Origin: Planctomycetota bacterium
GTDB taxonomy: Bacteria; Planctomycetota; Planctomycetia; Isosphaerales; Isosphaeraceae
Length of the DNA: 36,410 bases
NCBI GenBank assembly: GCA_028291545.1
Contig: JAQGHR010000088.1
Location: 1-36,410 of the forward strand
Direction of reading: 5' to 3'
Part shown: positions 23,989 to 32,200 of the stretch, piece by piece
Layout: every line of letters starts with the position of its first letter
How positions within the stretch are numbered: position 1 is the first letter of the stretch
Notes under the pieces: generated by a model
Told to the model about the DNA's origin: nothing
Database searches by the model: none
What the model saw: only the letters and a program-made list of their open reading frames with translations
Translations under genes and position numbers: made by a program

Positions 23989-25571
23989 GTCGGAGTATGG
24001 ACGGGGCAGGGGGGCTGTACGACCTGATCGTCGTCGGCGGAGGCGTGGGAGGGCTGGCGACGGCGGCCCTGGCGCAGAGTCGCGGCCTGCGGGTGGCCCT
24101 GTGCGAATCGCACACGACGCTCGGCGGCTGCGCGGGCTATTTCACGCGAGGCCCCTACCAGTTCGACGCCGGCGCGACGGCCTTGATGGGCCTGAAGCCC
24201 GGCGAGCCGATCGGGGATTTGCTCACGACCGTGGGACTCGATTTCGAGGCGGTCGAGACCCCGAGCTACCGCGTCTGTCTGCCCGATCGAACGTTCGAAA
24301 TCCTCCCTGATCCCCACGCCTTCGAGGCCGCCTCGGCGACCGTCTTTCCCGGTCACGAATCGGCCAAACGGCGTTTCTGGCGGCTTCAGGCGGCGATCGG
24401 AAATCGTCTATTCGCGGCGGCCTCTCGCATACCTCGTTTGCCGGTTCGATCCGCCGGTGACGTATTCCACGATCTTCGAATCCTGGGCGTGTCGGGGCTT
24501 TTCGCGGCCTCGACCTCCGTGCTGACCGTCCGCGACGTCTTGAGACTCCTCGGCCTTGCCGAGGATGTTCCCTTTCGATCGTTGATCGCGATGCTCTTGC
24601 AAGACACCGCGCAGGCCGGGCCGGAGACCGTGCCATTCGCCAACGCGTCGGCATGCATCCAGGCCTATCGCATGGGCATGAGTCGTCCCAGAGGAGGCAT
24701 GCGCACCCTGGTCGAGGGTCTGGGCGGCCGCTTCGCCGCGCTGGGCGGCGATCTTCGGACGGCCACGAAAGTCGATCGCGTCGAGCCGGCCGAGCGCGGC
24801 CTGTTCGGGATCATGACCCGCCACCGACATCGTCTCCTCGCCCGTCAGGTCGCGTTCAACCTCCCGCTCGACCTGGCGGCATCTCTCCTGGCTCGCGGGC
24901 TTGAAGGTCGTCTGCGTCATCGCGAACGACAATCCCGGGCGAAGTGGAGCGCCTTCACCGGCTATGTCGCGATCCGCCGCGTCACCATCGCCGACGACGG
25001 GCCTCTCTTCCATCAGGTCCTCCAGGATTATGAGATGCCGATCCATGACGGCAATAACGTGCTCATCTCCCTGTCCGCCCCGGGGGACGACGGCTATGGG
25101 CCTCCCGACGTCCGCATCGCCACCATGTCGACCCACACCGCTCCGGGCGACTGGGACGGGCTGGACCGCGACGCATACGACGCGAAGAAGGCCGACTATC
25201 GCGGCCGGTTGCTCTGGGCGCTGGATCGTGCGCTCCCCGGAGCCATCCAATCGCTTGTCCATGCGGAGTTCGCCTCTCCTCGCAGCTTCGCGCGATACAC
25301 CCGTCGCACTTCGGGAGCCGTCGGCGGACCCGCGGTCTCGCGACACAACAGCAACTTCCTCGCTGTCGGTTCCGACGTTCTCGGCCCGGGCCTCTGGGTC
25401 GTCGGCGACTCCGTCTTTCCCGGCCAGGGTACAATGGCTGTTGTGCTCTCGGCCATCCGGGTGGTGGAGCGGATCATCGGGGAATCGTGGCAACCGATGA
25501 AGCACGAGCCCCTAAAGACACAGAGCGAACGGGGCGAATTCGAGGAGCAGCTCTCGCCTCCAGCTCTGTGA
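23985..25571 (+). CDS. CrtI/CrtD-family FAD-dependent oxidoreductase (carotenoid desaturase-like)
   Basis: 528 aa from GTG 23985, whose GTGA overlaps the upstream stop; ATG 23997 (524 aa) is an alternative. The dinucleotide-binding fold is LIVVGGGVGGLATAAL with the acidic end VALCESHTTLGGCAG. The C-terminal FAD-contact segment GLWVVGDSVFPGQGTMAV followed by SAIRVVERI is typical of phytoene desaturase and C-3',4' desaturase-like enzymes. PRGGMRTLVEGLGGRF is the usual mid-protein motif. A carotenoid-modifying reaction is likely, but no other carotenoid gene (crtB, cruF and so on) is in the window, so the substrate is not fixed. It is co-directional with four other genes. Confidence 0.82.
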   Translation: MSRSMDGAGGLYDLIVVGGGVGGLATAALAQSRGLRVALCESHTTLGGCAGYFTRGPYQFDAGATALMGLKPGEPIGDLLTTVGLDFEAVETPSYRVCLPDRTFEILPDPHAFEAASATVFPGHESAKRRFWRLQAAIGNRLFAAASRIPRLPVRSAGDVFHDLRILGVSGLFAASTSVLTVRDVLRLLGLAEDVPFRSLIAMLLQDTAQAGPETVPFANASACIQAYRMGMSRPRGGMRTLVEGLGGRFAALGGDLRTATKVDRVEPAERGLFGIMTRHRHRLLARQVAFNLPLDLAASLLARGLEGRLRHRERQSRAKWSAFTGYVAIRRVTIADDGPLFHQVLQDYEMPIHDGNNVLISLSAPGDDGYGPPDVRIATMSTHTAPGDWDGLDRDAYDAKKADYRGRLLWALDRALPGAIQSLVHAEFASPRSFARYTRRTSGAVGGPAVSRHNSNFLAVGSDVLGPGLWVVGDSVFPGQGTMAVVLSAIRVVERIIGESWQPMKHEPLKTQSERGEFEEQLSPPAL

Positions 25572-25618
25572 ACTCAGTATCCTGCGTGGTTAGACTCTCA
25601 GGCCCTTGGAACTCCCCC

Positions 25619-26287
25619 ATGCTCGATGCCCTCGTGGTTGCCCCTCATCCCGACGATGCCGAACTCGGAATGGGAGGCGCGATCGTCCGGATGATGGCGC
25701 AGGGATGGACGGTCGGAATCCTCGATCTGACCAGCGGCGAACCCACGCCTTTGGGGTCGGTGCCGGTTCGGCAGGCCGAGACAGCAGCTGCGAACGCGGC
25801 ATTGGGGAACCCGTGGCGCGAGAATCTGGGATTGCCTAACCGGAGTCTGGAAGCGACCTTGGACAACCGCCGCGCCCTGGCTGCGGTCTTTCGGCGGGTG
25901 AGGCCGCGTCTGCTCTTCGCGCCGTTCTGGGAGGATGCGCACCCCGATCATACGGCGGCGTCGAAGCTGGTCGAGGACGCCCGGTTCTGGAGCAAGCTGT
26001 CCAAGAGCGACATCCCGGGCGAGCCGTTCCATCCATCACGCGTGCTTTACTACTTCAGTGTTCACCTGAAGATCGTTGAACGGCCCAGTTTCGTGCTCGA
26101 TGTGAGCGATCAGGCCGAGGCCAAGCTCTCGGCGATGCGGAGCTTCCGGACGCAGCTCCCGGAGAGCCTCGTCGACTCCGTCTTCGACCGCATGCGGTTC
26201 TGGGGCCACACCATCGGCGTCCGCCACGGCGAGCCGTTCGCCAGCCGTGAGCCGATCGGGCTCGGCAACATGGCGGCGCTCCTGTAG
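25619..26287 (+). CDS. PIG-L family deacetylase, BshB1-like
   Basis: 222 aa from ATG 25619. The zinc motif APHPDDAELGMGG (H10, D12, D13) and the second His motif HPDH (108-111) are intact. The segments LDLTSGEPTPLG, RQAETAAANAALG, RENLGLPNRSL and RHGEPFASREPIGL match the BshB1 branch, whose members deacetylate GlcNAc-malate in bacillithiol synthesis. Other PIG-L proteins deacetylate different GlcNAc conjugates, so the thiol role is inferred. Neither bshA nor bshC is in the window. Its TAG stop lies in a hairpin shared with the convergent purN stop. Confidence 0.8.
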   Translation: MLDALVVAPHPDDAELGMGGAIVRMMAQGWTVGILDLTSGEPTPLGSVPVRQAETAAANAALGNPWRENLGLPNRSLEATLDNRRALAAVFRRVRPRLLFAPFWEDAHPDHTAASKLVEDARFWSKLSKSDIPGEPFHPSRVLYYFSVHLKIVERPSFVLDVSDQAEAKLSAMRSFRTQLPESLVDSVFDRMRFWGHTIGVRHGEPFASREPIGLGNMAALL

Positions 26288-26302
26288 GGCGAACCCTACA
26301 GG
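26281..26302. terminator. Bidirectional hairpin between convergent genes
   Basis: CCTGTAGGG (26281-26289), a CGAA loop and CCCTACAGG (26294-26302) form a perfect 9-bp stem, extended to 10 by T26280-A26303. It contains the TAG stop of the PIG-L gene (26285-26287) and, on the other strand, the TAG stop of purN (26296-26298). The convergent layout suggests a shared bidirectional terminator, though T-tracts are absent. Confidence 0.65.
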
Positions 26303-26940
26303 ACGCGGACCTTGCGGCCCTCGATCCTCAATCGCCCCTGAGCGAAGAGCGAAATGGCCTCGGGCAAGGCCTCACACTCGGCCGAGAAGACCCGGGCGGC
26401 CAGGGTATGGGGCGTGTCGTCGTTCAGGACGGGCACGGTTCGCTGGAGGATGATCGGCCCGGTGTCGTAGGTGTCATCGGCGAAATGGACCGTGCAACCG
26501 GCGACCTTCACGCCGGTCTCGATCGCGGCGCGGTGGACCGCCTCCCCATGAAATCCCTTGCCGCAGAAGGCGGGGATCAGCGACGGGTGGATGTTCATCA
26601 CGCGGCCGACGTAGTCCCCGGGAATCGCGATCAGCGACAGGAAGCCACCGAGGATGACCAGGTCGGCCCCCTGGCTGCGAATCGGGTCGAAGACATCTTT
26701 GCTAAATATGTCGATGGAACGCCCCTTACGCTCGACCACCGCGACCGGGACGCCCGCCGCTTCGGCCTTGCCGATGGCGGCGATCCCCGGCCTGCCGGCG
26801 ATGACCTGGACGACCTCGGCCGAGAGCCTGCCGTCGAGAATCCGGTCGATCAGGTTCTGAAGCGTCATTCCGCCTCCCGACACGCACACGGCAAGGCGAA
26901 CTGGCGGCGAGACGATCGGCGGGACGCGAGGCGAATTCAT
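26296..26940 (-). CDS. purN: Phosphoribosylglycinamide formyltransferase
   Basis: 214 aa from ATG 26940. The formyltransferase core is present: RLAVCVSGGGMTLQNL at the start, the folate site NIHPSLIPAFCGKGFHG (N116, H118, which correspond to Asn106/His108 of the E. coli enzyme) and the acid in FADDTYDTGPII (near 154, the Asp144 equivalent). It transfers the formyl group of 10-formyl-THF to GAR, the third step of de novo purine synthesis, in the cytoplasm. No other pur gene is adjacent. The length is normal for the family. Confidence 0.95.
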   Translation of the reverse strand: MNSPRVPPIVSPPVRLAVCVSGGGMTLQNLIDRILDGRLSAEVVQVIAGRPGIAAIGKAEAAGVPVAVVERKGRSIDIFSKDVFDPIRSQGADLVILGGFLSLIAIPGDYVGRVMNIHPSLIPAFCGKGFHGEAVHRAAIETGVKVAGCTVHFADDTYDTGPIILQRTVPVLNDDTPHTLAARVFSAECEALPEAISLFAQGRLRIEGRKVRVL

Positions 26941-27402
26941 CGGACGCGGCTCAGCGGGCAGGGTGCGTGAGGGAATCGGTCCTTATCCTACCACGACCAG
27001 GCAATCGGATGGAGGCCGCGTGGCTCAACCGAACCGGTCGATCCGGTCCGGCACGGCCGTTGATCGTTCTCTTCCGCGTCGTCCCTCAGCCGAAACCCGA
27101 TTCCGTGTGAGGAACCGGCTGCCATTCCCGGATTGAATTTGAACGACCGAACGTGAGTCTTGACCACACTTCCCTTGAATAGGATCGTGTCGGGCCGGAA
27201 CCTTCTTCATAAATTCCGTTGGCGCATGCATGGGTTGCGAGTTGGTGGCGGATCGACCCTCGCGATCCCCTTGGTAGGTCCGACTTCAGTCGGTCCTGTC
27301 CACGTCTCCCGAGCGGGGCGGGACCGACTGAAGTCGGACCTACTCCTTTGCTCCGAGGTCCTTCGAAGCCGACGCCACGCGACCCATCATGCACCAATCC
27401 GT
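26941..27402. other. Intergenic region between purN and ileS with a long inverted repeat
   Basis: This gap of about 460 bases holds the inverted repeat at 27274-27343 and otherwise nothing I can assign. It should contain the purN promoter on the minus strand; I find no strong match. ORFs here are short and do not resemble proteins. Confidence 0.5.
27274..27343. repeat. Long inverted repeat, copy 2 of the GTAGGTCCGACTTCAGTCGG family
   Basis: Arms at 27274-27296 and 27321-27343 are perfect 23-base complements with a 24-base loop, and they are identical to the arms at 5899-5968. The loop sequences differ, so arms are conserved while loops drift, as expected of a mobile or selected palindromic repeat. 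Confidence 0.88.
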
Positions 27403-30204
27403 TTACGACGGAGACGACGATAGGGCGCGAATGACTCGCACGCAGCGGTCGCAGAGCGTGGGGTGCTCGGCGTCCTGGCCGACGGTGGGGCGGAGGTTCC
27501 AGCAACGCTCGCACTTGGGATGGGGGGACTTCGACGCTTTGACGATCGGGGCGGTCAGACCGTCCGCTTCGACGATGGTCACTTCCGAGACCATCAAGAC
27601 GGTGGTGAGCCTGGATCGGTCGATCCCTGCTGCCTGATCGGATGGGACCATGATCTCGAGGCTCGCCTCCTGGCCGCTGCCGATCTCCTTCGCCTTCCTC
27701 ATCCCTTCCAGCGCCGTCAAGGCCACGTCGCGCAACGAGCGAATGGCCGTCCACCTCGCTTCCCGCGTCGCATCCTCCCATCTCGGGTCCGGCTCCGGCC
27801 ACTCCGCCAGATGCACGCTCGCCGGCTTACCCTCGCGATCGGGCACAAATTCCCACAATTCGTCCGTCGTGTGGGGGAGGATCGGGGCGAGCAAGATCGT
27901 CAGGACTTCATGCAGTCGCGCCAACACATATTGGGCGGCCCGGCGATCCGGCCCGTCGGGCAACTCGGCGTAGAGACGATCCTTGAGGACGTCGAGATAG
28001 AAGCTCGAAAGATCGACCGCGCAGAACTGGTAGATGCGTTGATAGACCTTGTAGAACTCGAACGCATCGTACGAGGCCGTCACGTCGCGGATCACGCCGT
28101 TCAACTGGCCGAGCGCCCAGAGGTCGATCTCGCGGAGCGTCGTGACGTCGAACGTGGAGGGATCAAACCGAGCGTAGTCTTCCAGGTTCCCGAGCAGATA
28201 TCGGAACGTATTGCGGATCTTGCGGTACGACTCGGACGCCTCCTTGATGCCGCGCTCGCTCATGCGGATGTCGTCGGCGTAGTCGAGACTCGCGACGTAC
28301 AACCGCAGGACGTCGGCCCCGTACTGCTCGGTCATCTTCAAGGCCGAGACGGCATTGCCGCCGGTCTTGGCCATCTTCTTGCCCTGTTCGTCGACGATGA
28401 AGCCGTGCGTCAGCACCGTCTCGAACGGCGCGCGTCCGGTTGTGCCCACGGCGGTCAAGATCGACGACTGGAACCAGCCGCGATGCTGGTCCGAGCCCTC
28501 CAGATACATGAACGCGGGATAACCTAAGTCAAAGTTTTGCGCCAGCACGGCCCGATGGCTCGATCCCGACTCGAACCAGACGTCGAGGATGTCCGTGCCC
28601 TTGCGGAGACTCTCGACCGGGAATCGCGTCGCATTCAGATCCGGCGGCACAAGCTCGGCCGCCGTCTTCTTGAACCAGGCGTCGGCCCCTTCGCGGCGGA
28701 ACAGGTCGCGATAGAAGCGGACGGATTCGGCCGTGAGGTGATGATCGCCCGTTTGATCGTTGAAGAGCACGGGGATGGGCACGCCCCAGTTGCGCTGGCG
28801 GCTGATGCACCAGTCGGGACGGTTGCCCACCATCGCGTCGATGCGGGAGCGGCCCCAGGAGGGCAGCCAGGTCACCTGATCGATGGCCGCCAACGTGTTC
28901 TTGCGCAGGTCGTTGTGCTCGACGCTGATGAACCATTGGTGGGTCGCGCGAAAAATCACCGGCTTCTTACTGCGCCAGCCGTGGGGATAGCTGTGATGGA
29001 GCGGCATCTCGTGGAACAGCGCGCCGCGAGACCGGACCATCTCCACGACCAGCGGATTGGCCTGGAATACGCCCTTGCCGACGAGTTCCGCCGGGGCTTC
29101 GTCGGTGAATCGGCCCGCGTCATCGACGGGGCTGAGCGTGGGCAGCCCGTATTTCTGCCCGGTTTGATAGTCCTCGGCCCCGTGACCGGGCGCCGTGTGG
29201 ACGAGGCCCGTGCCGTCCTCGGCGCTGACGTACTGGGCCATCACGATCGGGCTTTCGCGGTCGATGAAGACATGGCGATACCGCGCGCCGGCCAGGTCGC
29301 GACCCTTGCAGCGGGCGACTTCCTGATACTCGGAGACGCCGCCCAATCCCATGACTTTCGCTGCGAGATCGGCCGCGAGGATGACCTGATGGGTCGCCCC
29401 GGTCTTCGGATCGGTATATCTGATGCCCGCGTAGTCGAGGTGCTCGTTCGCCGCGATGGCCACGTTGGCCGGCAGGGTCCACGGCGTCGTCGTCCAGATC
29501 AGCGCGGACCATTCCCCCGGCCCGAACGACGTCGGCACGCCCGCGACGATCGGGAACGCGACGAAGACGCTAGGCGATGTCACGTCCTGGTATTCCAGCT
29601 CCGCCTCGGCCAGCGCCGTGCGGTCGTGGATGTCCCAGTGGATCGGCTTCAACTGGCGGAAGACGTAGCCCCCGGCCACGAGGTCGGCCAGCACGTCCAT
29701 GATGCTCGACTCATAGCGCGGGTCGAGCGTCAGATACGGGTTGAACCAGTCGCCCGAGATGCCGAGACGGAGGAACTGCTTTCGCTGAATATCCACCCAT
29801 TTCAGCGCCTCCACCCGACACCGTTCGCGGATCTCCGACGCGTCCATCCCCGCGATCTTCGAGCCCAGGTCCTTGGCGACCTTGTGCTCGATCGGCAGGC
29901 CGTGGCAGTCCCAGCCCGGCACGTACGGGCTATCGTATCCCGCGAGCGTCAGGTATCGGACCACCATGTCCTTCAGCACCTTGTTCAGCACGTGCCCCAT
30001 GTGGATATCGCCGTTCGCATACGGCGGCCCATCGTGCAGCACTCGACGCGTCTTCCCCGCGCGGTTCTCTCGGATCTTCGTGTAAAGATCCATCTCCCGC
30101 CATTTCGCCTGGCGCTCGGGTTCGCGCACCGTCAGGTTCGCCTTCATGTCGAAGCGCGTGACGGGGAGGTTCAGGGTTTCTTTGTAGGGCTTGGTGGTGG
30201 ACAT
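27403..30204 (-). CDS. ileS: Isoleucyl-tRNA synthetase
   Basis: 933 aa from ATG 30204; an upstream in-frame TTG (30219) is less likely. It is a class I synthetase with HIGH-type motif HMGH (68-71) in ANGDIHMGHVLNK and the insertion/editing domain in the middle (WTTTPWTLPANVAIA). The KMSKS loop here reads KMAKT (about 609-613), followed by GGNAV. A C-terminal zinc ribbon is present, with C-x2-C in HPKCERCWNLRP (near 898) and C-x2-C in TLCDRCVRVI (near 920). It charges tRNA-Ile and edits valine. Length and domain order match bacterial IleRS. KMAKT is a tolerated variant, not evidence of inactivation. Confidence 0.97.
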   Translation of the reverse strand: MSTTKPYKETLNLPVTRFDMKANLTVREPERQAKWREMDLYTKIRENRAGKTRRVLHDGPPYANGDIHMGHVLNKVLKDMVVRYLTLAGYDSPYVPGWDCHGLPIEHKVAKDLGSKIAGMDASEIRERCRVEALKWVDIQRKQFLRLGISGDWFNPYLTLDPRYESSIMDVLADLVAGGYVFRQLKPIHWDIHDRTALAEAELEYQDVTSPSVFVAFPIVAGVPTSFGPGEWSALIWTTTPWTLPANVAIAANEHLDYAGIRYTDPKTGATHQVILAADLAAKVMGLGGVSEYQEVARCKGRDLAGARYRHVFIDRESPIVMAQYVSAEDGTGLVHTAPGHGAEDYQTGQKYGLPTLSPVDDAGRFTDEAPAELVGKGVFQANPLVVEMVRSRGALFHEMPLHHSYPHGWRSKKPVIFRATHQWFISVEHNDLRKNTLAAIDQVTWLPSWGRSRIDAMVGNRPDWCISRQRNWGVPIPVLFNDQTGDHHLTAESVRFYRDLFRREGADAWFKKTAAELVPPDLNATRFPVESLRKGTDILDVWFESGSSHRAVLAQNFDLGYPAFMYLEGSDQHRGWFQSSILTAVGTTGRAPFETVLTHGFIVDEQGKKMAKTGGNAVSALKMTEQYGADVLRLYVASLDYADDIRMSERGIKEASESYRKIRNTFRYLLGNLEDYARFDPSTFDVTTLREIDLWALGQLNGVIRDVTASYDAFEFYKVYQRIYQFCAVDLSSFYLDVLKDRLYAELPDGPDRRAAQYVLARLHEVLTILLAPILPHTTDELWEFVPDREGKPASVHLAEWPEPDPRWEDATREARWTAIRSLRDVALTALEGMRKAKEIGSGQEASLEIMVPSDQAAGIDRSRLTTVLMVSEVTIVEADGLTAPIVKASKSPHPKCERCWNLRPTVGQDAEHPTLCDRCVRVIRALSSSPS

Positions 30205-30237
30205 GGTCTCAGGGGCCAAATCGTGAAGGTGAATCGG

Positions 30238-30936
30238 TCAAGTTTGCTTGGAGATAGCGGCCGAGGCCATATCTTGGACGATTTTCTTGATCAACTCCCA
30301 GCTTTCCCGAAGATACTCATCGGGAATCTCAGCGATCTCGCCGTCGGTGTATCTTGCTCGTCCCTTCGATTTGTCCAGGTAGAGCCAATTCACAATCCCG
30401 AGATTAGCACGAGGACGTCACGTGTAGCTTTGATCTCGCAGATCTTGTCGATCTCCCCAGTTTGTGGGGCAGTTGAGCTTGGCGAAGTCATTAAAATCCA
30501 GGAACCACTTTTCAGGTTGCTTGTACGCAAAGTTTTGCAGTTCTTTGTCGATGAATCGCCGAATGATTGCAGGTTTGTCGGGAAGTCCGGCAATTTCATC
30601 GAATCGCATCTGACTCCCGCTGAGCTTGCCGGGATACATTTCCAACCATAGGCGGTGGAGGCTTATCAAGTAGTCTTCCAGGAGTGCGACGAACTTCTCG
30701 AGTGACGACGACGCAAGATTCACGGCGACATAGCGTCGAGAGAGGGCAAGCACGGTTTTCTCATCGGCCACGGTCTCGGTGGCACGATTCAGAATGGAGA
30801 AATGCTCCCCGCCCGAGACCATTTGATGGACCAGCCGCCAGGCTCGCCGCGAATTGACATAATACTCGAATGCGACATCGAGATCGGAATGGATTCGCTC
30901 GGCGAGCGACAGTACATCGTCGGCAAGACCCATCAA
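30238..30936 (-). pseudogene. HEPN-domain nuclease-like gene with two compensating frameshifts
   Basis: The frame from ATG 30936 (or 30933) reads 172 aa, ending in NCPTNWGDRQ and a TGA at 30418-30420. Dropping one G in the CCCC run at 30455-30458 gives EIDKICEIKATRDVLV. Adding one base at about 30406 restores a third block, GIVNWLYLDKSKGRARY, that runs to a TGA at 30238. This gives about 232 residues in total with net frame zero. EIKATRDVLVHN-x-GIVN is the signature of RiboL-PSP/MAE-type HEPN proteins, whose R-x4-H motif is the RNase site. The second indel falls exactly at the H. It is called a pseudogene, though a sequencing error is possible. Visibly lower GC than its neighbours suggests recent acquisition. 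Confidence 0.7.
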
Positions 30937-30950
30937 GAAAACTCCAAACC

Positions 30951-31193
30951 TTACGGCTTGCCATCCAGGAGTCGCTGCACAGATTGCGCATCGCCCATCC
31001 GGCCGAGATTAATGACCGTGATCGCGGGCTTGCCGTTGAGGGAAATGGCGTCCTCGTCCACCCAGTATCTGATCCGGTTCTCGTCCAGCAAGGTTTGAAC
31101 GTGCGGAAGCTGATCGACGGGCAGCATGATGTATGGCCCGGCACCGCCGTCGGTCGATACAAGCAGCGGACGATGTGTGGAAACGTCGGTCAT
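30951..31193 (-). CDS. Small conserved-looking protein, partner of the HEPN-like gene
   Basis: 80 aa from ATG 31193, ending 14 bases before the HEPN-like start, so the two are probably one operon. The sequence includes GPYIMLPVDQLPHVQTLL, RIRYWVDEDAISLNGKPAI and TVINLGRMGDAQSVQRLLD. It is a compact alpha/beta-looking protein with no metal or nucleotidyltransferase motif that I can see. Such small upstream genes next to HEPN toxins can be antitoxins, but this one is not of the MNT class. Function is not recognised; the pair is a candidate toxin-antitoxin-like unit by position only. Confidence 0.65.
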   Translation of the reverse strand: MTDVSTHRPLLVSTDGGAGPYIMLPVDQLPHVQTLLDENRIRYWVDEDAISLNGKPAITVINLGRMGDAQSVQRLLDGKP

Positions 31194-31272
31194 GGCCGTA
31201 TCCCGAATTCCGTGGACTTGGCTTACTCACAATCGATCATCGCAGTCTCAAGGTCTCATCCTGGGCTCAATT

Positions 31273-32097
31273 CTACAACCTCTCCAGCACCTTCGTCACC
31301 ACGGTCCTCAGCTTCCCCTCCGCGGCTCGGGCCACGGCCAAGATCTCGGTGATGTTCGCGGGTTCCAGAGCGTCCGGAAGGCAGCGGTCGGTGACGATGG
31401 AGAAGCCGAGGACTTTCATACCGGCGTGGACGGCGACGACAACCTCGGGGACGGTCGACATGCCGACGACGTCGGCACCGATCGCGCGGAGGTAGCGGTA
31501 TTCGGCGCGGGTCTCCAGGTTGGGACCGGTCACGCCGACGTAGACACCGCGATGGGCGACGATGTTCGCCTCAAGGGCCGCCCGAAGGGCAAGGTCTTGC
31601 AGCGTGCGGTCGTAGGGCTCGATCATGTCCGGAAAGCGAGGCCCGAGCCGTTCATCGTTGGGACCGATCAGGGGGTTGATGCCCATCAGGTTGATGTGGT
31701 CCTCGATGACGATCAGGTCGCCCTTGGCGTGCAGGGGGTTCATGCCGCCGGCGGCATTGGAGACGATCAGGGTTGAGCAGCCGAGTTCCTTGAGTACGCG
31801 GATCGGGAAGGTGACCTGGGCGGCGGAATAGCCCTCGTAGAGGTGGAACCGGCCTTCCAGGGCAACGACGGTCTTGCCCGCGAGCGTGCCGCAGACGAGC
31901 TGGCCGGCGTGGCTCTCGACCGTGGAGGCGGGGAAGTGGGGGATGGCGGAGTAGGGAATCTTGACGTCCGCCGCGATCTCTCCGGCCAGGGCGCCCAGGC
32001 CGGTGCCGAGGATCAGGCCGACGGAGGCGGGCTTGTCCCAGAGCGCCCGCACGGCGGCGGTCGCCTCGCGGACATGATCGAATTCGTGGTGGTTCAT
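31273..32097 (-). CDS. punA: Purine nucleoside phosphorylase (trimeric type)
   Basis: 274 aa from ATG 32097 (GGAGG just upstream). Family motifs are in order: VGLILGTGLGALAGEI (phosphate loop), ESHAGQLVCG, ALEGRFHLYEGYS (phosphate and sugar contacts), SNAAGGMNPLHAKGDLIVIEDHINL, TGPNLETRAEYRYL, and GADVVGMSTVPEVVVAVH (base-binding region). It cleaves inosine or guanosine with phosphate to the free base and ribose-1-phosphate, in purine salvage. Length is normal. An inverted repeat lies just upstream; the HEPN-like pair follows on the same strand. Confidence 0.95.
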   Translation of the reverse strand: MNHHEFDHVREATAAVRALWDKPASVGLILGTGLGALAGEIAADVKIPYSAIPHFPASTVESHAGQLVCGTLAGKTVVALEGRFHLYEGYSAAQVTFPIRVLKELGCSTLIVSNAAGGMNPLHAKGDLIVIEDHINLMGINPLIGPNDERLGPRFPDMIEPYDRTLQDLALRAALEANIVAHRGVYVGVTGPNLETRAEYRYLRAIGADVVGMSTVPEVVVAVHAGMKVLGFSIVTDRCLPDALEPANITEILAVARAAEGKLRTVVTKVLERL

Positions 32098-32122
32098 GGA
32101 GGAGGTCACGAGGATTGACGAA

Positions 32123-32185
32123 CGGAGGGCGAGGCCCGCGCCGCGATGCATTCGGGGTGCATCACGGCGCGGGCCTCGCCCTCCG
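32123..32185. repeat. Intergenic inverted repeat (GGAGGGCGAGGCCCGCG arms)
   Basis: 28-base arms at 32123-32150 and 32158-32185 pair with one mismatch across a 7-base loop. The element sits between the TPR gene stop (32201) and the phosphorylase start (32097), in the promoter/leader region of the latter. It is the fifth distinct long inverted repeat in the window. Confidence 0.82.
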
Positions 32186-32200
32186 GGAACTCGCGGGGGC

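Noticed and set aside
28537..30651. 704-residue plus-strand open frame antisense to ileS
   Set aside because: It mirrors the codon pattern of ileS, which has every family motif. The antisense product is Arg/Gly/Val/Asp-rich with no recognisable domain.
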